From Actinomycetota bacterium (GTDB lineage Bacteria; Actinomycetota; Acidimicrobiia; IMCC26256; PALSA-555), in contig PLJD01000064.1 in assembly GCA_003140175.1 (NCBI GenBank), forward strand, positions 1 to 36,217: 36,217 nucleotides of DNA, written 5' to 3'. The position numbers were made by a program, and so were the translations under genes. Under the pieces are notes generated by a model. It was given only the letters and a program-made list of their open reading frames with translations, was not told the origin of the DNA and ran no database searches. Positions 7,856 to 14,823 of the stretch are shown piece after piece. Each line of letters begins with the position of its first letter. Position 1 is the stretch's first letter.

Positions 7856-8587
7856 ATGGCGAAGGACACCAAAGCCGAAGGCCGGATGACGGTCGTGGAG
7901 CACCTCACCGAGCTCCGACGACGCGTCATCATCATCTCGGTCACGTTCTTGTTCGCGGCGTCGCTGTCGTACTGGTTCGCGCCCGACATCATCCGGTTCT
8001 TCCTGCACTACTACAAGGACGTCACGCACAACACCAAGAACCACTTCATCTTCACCGGCCCGCTCGACGCGTTCCTGACCCGGCTGAAGGTGGCGACCTA
8101 CGCCGGGCTTGTCCTCTCGTTCCCGGTCGTGCTCTGGGAGCTGTGGCGGTTCATCACCCCCGGCTTGCACAAGCGCGAGAAGCGCTACGCGATCCCGTTC
8201 ATCTTGAGCTCGATCGTCCTGTTCTCGTTCGGCGGCTACCTCGCCTTGCTGATCCTGCCGAAGGCGCTCAGCTGGCTGCTCCACGCCGGCGGCAGCCAGC
8301 TCACCCCGTTGCTGACCGCCGACCGCTACCTGACCCTCGTCGCGCTGATGATCGTGGCGTTCGGACTCGCGTTCGAGTTCCCCGTGGTGTTGATGTTCTT
8401 GCTGTTGGCCCGGATCATCACCACCAAAAGCCTGCGGAAGCGGCGCCGGTGGGCCATTGTCGGCATCTTCGCCTTCGCAGCGATCATCACGCCGAGCCAA
8501 GACCCGTATTCTCTGTTCTTCATGGCCATCCCCATGTGCCTCTTCTACGAGGGCTGCATCGTCCTCGGTCGGATCCTGAAACGATGA
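7856..8587 (+). CDS. tatC: Sec-independent protein translocase TatC
   Basis: 243 residues with six predicted membrane segments, the normal TatC layout. It is the receptor for twin-arginine signal peptides in the cytoplasmic membrane. Signatures visible are MTVVEHLTELRRRVI (the conserved N-terminal cytoplasmic motif with the Glu and Arg that bind the RR motif), FTGPLDAFLTRLKVA, FPVVLWELWRFITPGLHKRE, and FGLAFEFPVVLMF with the intramembrane Glu, then AAIITPSQDPYSLFFMAIPM. All key residues are present, in contrast to the poor tatA just upstream. The start ATG at 7856 is 11 bases after tatA; the stop overlaps the next start (ATGA at 8584). Confidence 0.96.
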   Translation: MAKDTKAEGRMTVVEHLTELRRRVIIISVTFLFAASLSYWFAPDIIRFFLHYYKDVTHNTKNHFIFTGPLDAFLTRLKVATYAGLVLSFPVVLWELWRFITPGLHKREKRYAIPFILSSIVLFSFGGYLALLILPKALSWLLHAGGSQLTPLLTADRYLTLVALMIVAFGLAFEFPVVLMFLLLARIITTKSLRKRRRWAIVGIFAFAAIITPSQDPYSLFFMAIPMCLFYEGCIVLGRILKR

Positions 8588-8871
8588 GCCCCCGACGTCG
8601 CAAAGGCACCTACCACGCTCCGCGGCCCCGCCGCGAGCTCGTCACCGCGGTGCTCGCCACCAGCGCGGTGATCCTCTTCACCGCCATCATGGTCTTCGTC
8701 CTCGGACCGCACTCCAGCGGATCGGGCACGTCGACCCCGACCGGCACCGTGCCGTCGTCGAGCGCGTCGACCACGCCGTCGACCACGCCGTCGACCACGT
8801 CGTCGACCACGACGGTGACCAGCACCCCGGCGGCGACCGGTTCGACGTCGAGCACGACCCCGGGCGGGTGA
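8584..8871 (+). CDS. Small single-pass membrane protein with Ser/Thr-rich tail
   Basis: 95 residues. An Arg-rich cytoplasmic start (MSPRRRKGTYHAPRPRREL) precedes one membrane helix (about 20-42, VTAVLATSAVILFTAIMVFV) and an outside tail made almost wholly of Ser, Thr, Pro and Gly. The tail DNA contains tandem 12-base units reading as STTP repeats (8767-8814). Both ends overlap neighbours by 4 bases (ATGA with tatC, GTGA with the helicase), so it belongs to that operon and is translated. In M. tuberculosis tatC is followed directly by helY, so this gene is an addition. The tail may be O-glycosylated, but that is inference. No family recognised. Confidence 0.75.
   Translation: MSPRRRKGTYHAPRPRRELVTAVLATSAVILFTAIMVFVLGPHSSGSGTSTPTGTVPSSSASTTPSTTPSTTSSTTTVTSTPAATGSTSSTTPGG
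8767..8814 (+). repeat. Tandem 12-base coding repeat (Ser-Thr-Thr-Pro)
   Basis: About four near-identical 12-base units built on tcgaccacgccg, the last ones with ccg changed to tcg. They encode the low-complexity Ser/Thr tail of the small membrane protein and could vary in copy number by slippage. Confidence 0.6.
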
Positions 8872-11495
8872 GCGACCGCTCTCGGTTCGAGGCGGCACTC
8901 GGCTTCCCCCTCGACGACTTCCAGCGCCGCGCCCTCGACGCCCTCGACGCGGGACGCTCCGTGCTCGTCGCCGCGCCCACCGGCTCGGGCAAGACCGTCG
9001 TGGCGGAGTGGGCGGTCAGCCGGGCGTTGGCCCAGGGCGAGAAGGCGTTCTACACCACACCCCTCAAGGCCCTCTCGAACCAGAAGTTCGCCGACCTGCG
9101 CCGGATCCACGGCCCGGACCGGGTCGGGCTCCTCACCGGCGACACCTCGATCAACGGCGACGCGCCGGTCGTCGTCATGACCACCGAGGTGCTGCGCAAC
9201 ATGATCTACAGCGCATCACCGGCGCTCGACGGGCTTCGCTTCGTGGTGCTCGACGAAGTCCACTACCTCCAGGACCGATACCGGGGCGCGGTGTGGGAGG
9301 AGGTCATTGTCCACCTGGCACCCACCGTCGAGCTGGTCTGCCTCTCCGCGACCGTGTCGAACGCTGAGGAGTTCGCCGACTGGATCGCCACGGTGCGGGG
9401 CGCGACGACGCCGGTGATCGAGGAGCGACGCCCAGTGGCGCTCCACCATCGCTACCTGGTGGGGGAGCGCGGCGTGGACGGCCTGCAGCTGCTCCCGACC
9501 TTTGTCGGCGACGGCGACGAGCTGCGCCCGAACCCAGAGGCGGCCCGCCTGGACCGACGCCCGGGGCGGGGCACCGCCCGCGGTGCGCCCGGACGGGTGC
9601 GGAGCCGGCTGCGACCCCCCGACCGGGTCGAGACCGTCGAGCTGTTGAACGACCAGACCCTGTTACCCGCGATCGTGTTCGTGTTCAGCCGGGCGGGCTG
9701 CGAGCAGGCGGTCGCGCTCGGCCGGGCCGCCGGGGTGCGCCTCACGACCCGGGACGAGCGCCACCAGATCCGTCGGATCGCCGAATCGCACCTGCGTGAC
9801 CTCGCCGAGGAAGACCTGGCCGTCCTCGGCGCCGACGCGTGGCTCGACGGCCTCGAAGCCGGCCTGGCCGCGCATCACGCCGGCTTGGTGCCCCCGATGA
9901 AGGAAGCCGTCGAGGAGGCGTTCGCGACCGGGCTCGTGAAGGTCGTCTACGCCACCGAGACGCTCGCCCTGGGGATCAACATGCCGGCCCGCTCGGTCGT
10001 GATCGAGAAGCTGACGAAGTTCACCGGCGAACGCCACGAGTTCCTCACCCCGGGTGAGTACACGCAACTCACCGGGCGCGCCGGACGACGCGGCATCGAC
10101 GACGTGGGCTACGCGCTCGTGTGCTGGAGCCCGTTCGTGACCTTCGACCAGGTGGCCGGGCTCGCCTCCCGCCGCAGCGACGCGCTCACCTCGTCGTTTC
10201 GGCCCACCTACAACATGACGGTGAACCTCGTGCGGCGATACTCCGCCGAGGGGGCGCACCACCTCCTGAACCTGTCCTTCGCGCAGTATCGAGCCGACCG
10301 GGACGTGGTGTCGCTGGAGCGGCAGCTCGCCCGCAGCCGCGAGCAGCTCGCTCGCCATCGCGACCGGGCCCGCAGCGACGACGGCGACGTCGAGGAGTAC
10401 CGACGGCGGGTGGGTGAGCTCGAGGAGGCCCGCCGGGGCCGCGGGCAGGCGAGCCAGGTCGCGTCGGCCCTGGAGCGGCTCCGCCCCGGTGACGTGCTCT
10501 GGGTCCCGAGCCGGGGCGGGCGGGTCGCGGTCCTGGCCCACGACCGCCGCCGGGGTGGGCGCCCCCGGTTCCTCGTCGTCACCGCCGGCCGGGGCCTGGT
10601 ACGCCTCGGCGCCGACGACTTTCGGGTCCCGCCCCGACCGATCGGGCGGATCGAGCTCCCCGAGCCGTACGCGCCCCGCAACCCGAACTTTCGACGCGAG
10701 GCCGCGGTGCGGCTCCGGCGGGCCGACGTGCGCGAGGACGACCCGAGCGACGCACGCGCGGTGCTAGCCCGTCTCGAAGCCGCCGTCGCCGACCACCCCC
10801 TGGCGAGCGACCCGGCGCGCGAGGCTCGCGTCCGCGCCTCGCTCAGCGGCGAACGGCTCGAACGTGAGATCGCCCGGCTCGAGCGGCGCGCCCAGGGCCG
10901 CAGCGACAGCCTCGCCCTCCAGTTCGACCGAGTCCTGGGTCTCCTCGAGTCGTGGGGCTACGTCGACGGCTGGACGCTGACCCCACCCGGCGAGGCGCTG
11001 GCCCGCCTGTACACCGAGACCGATCTGCTGTTGGCCGAGGCGCTGCGCGAGGGCCTCCTCGACGGGCTCGACCCGGCCGAGACTGCGGCGGTGGTCTCGT
11101 GCTTCACCTACACGCGTCGAGGCTCCGACGACGAGATCCCGACCGGGCCACTGCGGTGGCCGACCCGACGCGTCACCGACCGGTCCCGCCGGCTCGAGGC
11201 CCTGTGGCGGACCCTCGCCGCGGCGGAGGACGACGCGGGCCTTCCCGAGACTCGGCCTCCCGACCCGGGGTTCACTCCCTACGTGCACGAGTGGGTCACG
11301 GGGGAGTCACTCGCCGACGTGCTCGAGGACGAAGAGCTGGCCGGCGGCGACTTCGTGCGCCACGTGAAGCAGTGCATCGACCTGCTGCGCCAGGTCGCCG
11401 ACGTCGCACCCGAGACCGCGACTCGCGAGGCAGCCCGGGCGGCGGCCGACGCCTGCTTCCGGGGGGTCGTGGCCGCGGCGAGCGTCGCGTCGTGA
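8868..11495 (+). CDS. helY: Ski2/Mtr4-type DEVH RNA helicase (HelY-like)
   Basis: 875 residues, matching mycobacterial HelY. Superfamily 2 motifs are in order: Walker A APTGSGKT (about 36-43), TPLKALSNQK (Ia), DEVH (129-132), SAT (160-162), and motif VI QLTGRAGRRG (about 400). The second half has the Ski2-like insertion region and a C-terminal DSHCT helical domain (from about 690, ALQFDRVLGLLESWGYVDG onward). A Pro/Arg-rich loop (PEAARLDRRPGRGTARGAPG-type, about 222-245) between the two RecA domains looks like a lineage insertion. The family unwinds RNA for processing or decay; a role in this organism is inferred. It overlaps both neighbours by 4 bases. The tatA-tatC-helY order is actinobacterial. 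Confidence 0.93.
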   Translation: MSDRSRFEAALGFPLDDFQRRALDALDAGRSVLVAAPTGSGKTVVAEWAVSRALAQGEKAFYTTPLKALSNQKFADLRRIHGPDRVGLLTGDTSINGDAPVVVMTTEVLRNMIYSASPALDGLRFVVLDEVHYLQDRYRGAVWEEVIVHLAPTVELVCLSATVSNAEEFADWIATVRGATTPVIEERRPVALHHRYLVGERGVDGLQLLPTFVGDGDELRPNPEAARLDRRPGRGTARGAPGRVRSRLRPPDRVETVELLNDQTLLPAIVFVFSRAGCEQAVALGRAAGVRLTTRDERHQIRRIAESHLRDLAEEDLAVLGADAWLDGLEAGLAAHHAGLVPPMKEAVEEAFATGLVKVVYATETLALGINMPARSVVIEKLTKFTGERHEFLTPGEYTQLTGRAGRRGIDDVGYALVCWSPFVTFDQVAGLASRRSDALTSSFRPTYNMTVNLVRRYSAEGAHHLLNLSFAQYRADRDVVSLERQLARSREQLARHRDRARSDDGDVEEYRRRVGELEEARRGRGQASQVASALERLRPGDVLWVPSRGGRVAVLAHDRRRGGRPRFLVVTAGRGLVRLGADDFRVPPRPIGRIELPEPYAPRNPNFRREAAVRLRRADVREDDPSDARAVLARLEAAVADHPLASDPAREARVRASLSGERLEREIARLERRAQGRSDSLALQFDRVLGLLESWGYVDGWTLTPPGEALARLYTETDLLLAEALREGLLDGLDPAETAAVVSCFTYTRRGSDDEIPTGPLRWPTRRVTDRSRRLEALWRTLAAAEDDAGLPETRPPDPGFTPYVHEWVTGESLADVLEDEELAGGDFVRHVKQCIDLLRQVADVAPETATREAARAAADACFRGVVAAASVAS

Positions 11496-12139
11496 TCCGC
11501 CCCGGTGAACCGTGGGGAGCACCCGTGGCGGGGGAGCCCGACGCGACCGGCACCGGCGACGACGCCGACCTCGCCCGCCTGGTCGCCGCCCATCCCGGCG
11601 CCCGGCTGGGCTTCCAGCCCGATGATCGCTGCGACCTCGCCCGGGCCGTGGGACTCACCTCGGGCGGGCTCGGCACGTTCGAGGTCCCCATCGACGCCCT
11701 CGACCTCACCGACCGCGGTCGGGCCGTCAACCTCGTGGTCCTAGGCGTTGCGCCCGATCAGCTCCGGGTGTGGCATCGACGACGGCCGGTCACCGTGCGC
11801 GTCGACGGCCGCGTGCGCTTCGACGGGTCGGCCACCACCGTGGTGGTCGCCAACGGCCAGTTCCTCCGTGGTGCCGACGTCGTGCCGCGCGGCCACCCGG
11901 GCGACGGCCGCCTCGAGGTGCAGGTGTACGCGGCCGCGCCCGCCGCGCGCGTCGAGCTGCGCCGCCGGATTCACGGCGGAGGGCACCTTCCCCACCCCCA
12001 GATCGTCACCACGACCGGTCGGGAGGTCGACGTGTCCTGGCGCAGGGCGACCCCGCTCGAGGTCGACGGTCGACGGGTCGCGCCCGCCGAGCGCCTCGAG
12101 GTCCGGGTCGTGCCCGGCGCGTTCCGCCTCGTCGTCTGA
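11492..12139 (+). CDS. Shortened diacylglycerol kinase/YegS-like protein
   Basis: 215 residues from a GTG overlapping the helicase stop. The C-terminal half matches the lid domain of YegS/DgkB lipid kinases: TTVVVANGQFLRGADVVPRG, PGDGRLEVQVY, GGGHLPHPQIV, then PLEVDGRRV. The N-terminal half keeps only the later part of the nucleotide domain: GFQPDDRCDLARAVGL sits where the family has a GTGNDxARALG loop, with GTGN lost. The GGDGT nucleotide motif and everything before it are absent, and full-length kinases have about 300 residues. It therefore probably cannot phosphorylate lipids on its own. It may be a lipid-binding or regulatory derivative. Family assignment is good; function unknown. Confidence 0.65.
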   Translation: MIRPGEPWGAPVAGEPDATGTGDDADLARLVAAHPGARLGFQPDDRCDLARAVGLTSGGLGTFEVPIDALDLTDRGRAVNLVVLGVAPDQLRVWHRRRPVTVRVDGRVRFDGSATTVVVANGQFLRGADVVPRGHPGDGRLEVQVYAAAPAARVELRRRIHGGGHLPHPQIVTTTGREVDVSWRRATPLEVDGRRVAPAERLEVRVVPGAFRLVV

Positions 12140-12229
12140 GCCCGGCCCGGCGCCGAGGCCCGCCCCAGCCCGCGGAATGCTACGAAAGGCCGCGAATTGG
12201 GACATCCGCTGCGGGTGGGTGAGGCGTCG

Positions 12230-12235
12230 GTACCA
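12230..12235 (+). promoter_or_regulatory. Possible -10 element upstream of the thyX-like gene
   Basis: TACCAT in the context cggTACCATcgc, about 47 bases before the ATG at 12282. A -35 box is not evident. A purine-rich stretch (ggagcggga) ahead of the ATG can act as ribosome site. Confidence 0.3.
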
Positions 12236-12281
12236 TCGCTGCGCCGTCGTCAACGCCAGAGCAGTCTCGGAGCGGGAGCCC

Positions 12282-13883
12282 ATGCAGTACGTCGCCGAGG
12301 ACTTCACGCCCGAGGAGGCGGCGGCGCTCCGCCCGTACGTGACGAACCTCGACCGGCCGGTGTTCGCGCTCGTGAACCTGCCCGAAGTCGTCAAAGGTGC
12401 CTTGTTCGCGCGCTACTCGCGCAGCTCGAAGAGCCTGCGACGTCTGTTCCTCGACGAGTTCGTCGGCGATCTCGACCTCACCGGCGACCTCACCGTCGAC
12501 GCCAGCGTCGGGCTGGCGCGCGCCGAGGAGCTCTACAACCGGGTGTTCCTCGAGTACGGCGACGACTCGGTCGCCCAACTCGGCGGCGTCCACCTCGCCT
12601 GTGAGCAGGCGTCGAACCTGCTGACGAAGGTCCTCGAATGGGGCCGCCTCATGGCCTACCTCGAGCAGTCGACGCGCTACATCCCGTACACGACGCGCGT
12701 CGCGGGCCGATATCGCTACCACCGACCCCCGTCGGTCCTCGAGTCGCCGCTCGGGCTGCGCTACATCGCCGACGTCGACGCGGCCTTCGACGACTACGCG
12801 TCGTGCCTGCCGACCCTGCTCGACTGGGCCCGGGCCCGCTACCCGAAGCTGAACGGCGACTCCGATTTCGTCTATCAGCAATCGATCAAGGCCAAGGCGT
12901 TCGACGCCGCCCGAGGCATCCTCCCCGCGGCGACGCTCTCCAACGTCGGGATCTACGGGACCGGGCAGGCGTTCGAGGCGCTGCTGCTCCGCATGCGCGC
13001 CCACCCGCTGCCCGAGGCGCGCAGCTACTCGATGATGATGCTCGAGGAGCTCCGCAAGGTCATCCCGTCGTTCCTCACCCGCGTCGACCGCCCCGAGCGA
13101 GGGGGGGCGTGGACCGCGTACCTCGCCGAGACCCGCACCGCGACCGACGCGATCGTCGCGCGCCTCACCGCCGACGACGAGCCCGAACCCCGACCGTCGG
13201 TCGTGCTCACCGACTTCGACCCCGAGGGCGAAGACAAGGTCCTGGCGGCCATCTGCTACCCGCACACCACGCTGCCCGACGACCAGCTCCTCTCCCGGGT
13301 GCGACGCCTCGGCACCGACGAACGCCAAGCGCTCCTCGACGCCTACGTCGGCACCCGCGACAACCGGCGCCACAAGCCGGGCCGGGCCTTCGAGCGCACC
13401 CAGTACCGCTTCGATGTCCTCGCCGACTACGGGGCGTTCCGGGACCTCCAGCGTCACCGCATGCTCACCATCGAGTGGCAGGCCCTCACCCCCCATCACG
13501 GCTACGAGACACCCGAAGCCATCGTCGAGGCCGGCCTCGGCGAGCGGTTCGACCTGGCGATGCAACGCTCGGCGGAGCTCTTCGAGGACCTCCAACCCGA
13601 GGCGCCCGACGCGTCCGCCTACGCGGTGGCGCTCGCCTACCGGGTCCGCTTCGTCATGGAGATGAACGCCCGGGAGGCGACCCACCTCCTCGAGCTGCGC
13701 TCCTCACCGCAGGGCCACCCGGCATACCGGCGCGTCGCCCAGGAGATGCACCGCCTCGTCGCCGAACAGGCCGGGCACCGGGGGATCGCCGCCGCCATGC
13801 GTCACGTCGACCACCAGACCTACGACCTCGAGCGGCTCGGCTCCGAACGGGCCGCCGAGGAACGCCGAGCCGCCCATCGCTGA
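12282..13883 (+). CDS. thyX: Double-length ThyX-like (FAD-dependent thymidylate synthase) protein
   Basis: 533 residues, about twice a normal ThyX (220-260). ThyX makes dTMP from dUMP with FAD and methylene-tetrahydrofolate. Two ThyX-like halves are visible. The first (about 1-250) has WGRLMAYLEQSTRYIPY near residues 118-134, which matches the NExSxRY segment after the signature but has lost RHR. The second (about 300-520) keeps RHR at residues 391-393 in QRHRMLTIEWQALTP, without the following Ser and NE, and ends with EMNAREATHLLELRSSPQGH, matching the late ThyX motif RxxxQ/H. Active-site residues may thus be split between halves. The ATG at 12282 is the first start before the conserved EDFTPEEAAAL. 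Whether it makes dTMP is uncertain. Confidence 0.8.
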   Translation: MQYVAEDFTPEEAAALRPYVTNLDRPVFALVNLPEVVKGALFARYSRSSKSLRRLFLDEFVGDLDLTGDLTVDASVGLARAEELYNRVFLEYGDDSVAQLGGVHLACEQASNLLTKVLEWGRLMAYLEQSTRYIPYTTRVAGRYRYHRPPSVLESPLGLRYIADVDAAFDDYASCLPTLLDWARARYPKLNGDSDFVYQQSIKAKAFDAARGILPAATLSNVGIYGTGQAFEALLLRMRAHPLPEARSYSMMMLEELRKVIPSFLTRVDRPERGGAWTAYLAETRTATDAIVARLTADDEPEPRPSVVLTDFDPEGEDKVLAAICYPHTTLPDDQLLSRVRRLGTDERQALLDAYVGTRDNRRHKPGRAFERTQYRFDVLADYGAFRDLQRHRMLTIEWQALTPHHGYETPEAIVEAGLGERFDLAMQRSAELFEDLQPEAPDASAYAVALAYRVRFVMEMNAREATHLLELRSSPQGHPAYRRVAQEMHRLVAEQAGHRGIAAAMRHVDHQTYDLERLGSERAAEERRAAHR

Positions 13884-13895
13884 TCTCGCGAGCCC

Positions 13896-13929
13896 CTGAC
13901 CTGCGCCGACTCGCGAGTGCCCAGGTCAG
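13896..13929 (+). terminator. Hairpin after the thyX-like gene
   Basis: Stem ctgacctg/caggtcag (8 bp) enclosing an inner palindrome actcgcgagt at 13909-13918, starting 13 bases after the stop. A second copy of ctcgcgag lies at 13885-13892. No T-run; terminator role inferred. Confidence 0.5.
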
Positions 13930-14249
13930 AGCGTATGCGGCCCGCTTGACAGGAACGCCTCGCGTCGGGCGTACTACAGACGTCCCTTGCCACCTTCCGC
14001 CCGTCGTGAGTCGGTTCCGGTAACGCGATTCGGGAGGCGGCCTCCGAGGGGCCGGGGGGCCCAGGAGATCCAGTAGAGAACGCTGGAATAACCCGTCTGC
14101 TGGGCAGGCTGGGCCAAACAGTGGCCCCAACGGTCTCCTGGGCCCTCCACCACCGCTCGATCACGGCGACCGCGGCGCGCCGGGGACCTCCCCGGCGGGA
14201 ATGCATGACCCGTTCGGCGGGTTGCGACAGCGGCTGAGAGGGCCCGGCC
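13930..14249. other. Intergenic stretch between thyX-like and DUF4193 genes
   Basis: About 320 bases with no convincing gene. A TTGACA hexamer at about 13948 with a TA-rich segment some 17 bases on (gtactacag) could be a promoter, but no start codon with a coding frame follows closely. The rest is GC-rich with short inverted repeats and I see no RNA gene. Confidence 0.4.
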
Positions 14250-14255
14250 TATGCT
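14250..14255 (+). promoter_or_regulatory. -10 element upstream of the DUF4193 gene
   Basis: TATGCT in the context ggccTATGCTccgg, about 70 bases before the ATG at 14326. A TTGCGA at 14222 lies too far (22 bases) to be a standard -35 box. The leader ends in a clear Shine-Dalgarno (ggag at 14317-14320). Confidence 0.4.
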
Positions 14256-14325
14256 CCGGCCCGCGGGAGGCAGCGCAGCGGGTTCGGTTGGCGCGCCGAT
14301 CGTCCGAAGTCTGCCTGGAGAAATC

Positions 14326-14823
14326 ATGAGCGACGAGGAATTCGAAGAACAGAGCGTCGAGCTCGACGAGGAGGACCTGAGCGAGGACGACCTCGCGGAG
14401 GACGACCTCGACGCCGAGGACGACGTCGTTGATCTCGACGACGACACCGACGTCGCCGTGGTCGTCGCGGTCGAAGACGGCGCGCCGGTCGTGGTGCCGC
14501 CGGTCGTCGCGCCGGTTCCCGACGAGGCGCCGCCCGCCGAAGACGAGGAGGAGGACGCCCTCGAGCTCGACGAGGAACTGCACCCCGACGACGTCGAGGC
14601 GCCCCTCGACGCCTTGCTCCAGGAACGCACCGCCAGCGCGACGCTCGAGGACGACGAGGAAGAGGTCGAGGAGGAAGAAGCTGACGTCGACGAGCGCGGC
14701 GAGGGGCCGACCAAGATCGTGCCCCGCCGTCCGGGCGAGTTCCTGTGCGCGTCGTGCTTCCTCGTCCTGCCCCGCAACCAGCTCGCCGACGAGGAGCGGA
14801 TGCTCTGCCGCGACTGCGTGTAG
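14326..14823 (+). CDS. DUF4193-type acidic protein with C-terminal zinc ribbon
   Basis: 165 residues. Almost the whole N-terminal part is acidic (runs of Asp/Glu such as SEDDLAEDDLDAEDD), probably disordered, broken by a Val/Pro segment (APVVVPPVVAPVPDEAPP). The last 35 residues carry the family signature FLCASCFLVLPRNQLAD followed by LCRDC, two CxxC pairs forming a zinc ribbon. DUF4193 proteins are small actinobacterial proteins of unknown role; this one is longer than the usual ~100 residues because of the acidic expansion. The ATG at 14326 is chosen for its Shine-Dalgarno; an upstream ATG at 14251 has none and would cover the -10 element. It is followed immediately by lnt. Confidence 0.8.
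   Translation: MSDEEFEEQSVELDEEDLSEDDLAEDDLDAEDDVVDLDDDTDVAVVVAVEDGAPVVVPPVVAPVPDEAPPAEDEEEDALELDEELHPDDVEAPLDALLQERTASATLEDDEEEVEEEEADVDERGEGPTKIVPRRPGEFLCASCFLVLPRNQLADEERMLCRDCV

Noticed and set aside
8767..8814. Short tandem repeat as a CRISPR array
   Set aside because: Units are 12 bases, contiguous and in a coding frame, with no spacers.
12180..13685. Minus-strand open frame of 501 codons over the thyX-like gene
   Set aside because: Mirror of the ThyX codons; composition is Val/Glu/Gly-rich as expected for an antisense shadow.
13930..14249. tRNA or small RNA gene in the gap after the thyX-like gene
   Set aside because: No cloverleaf, T-loop or CCA end; only short inverted repeats.
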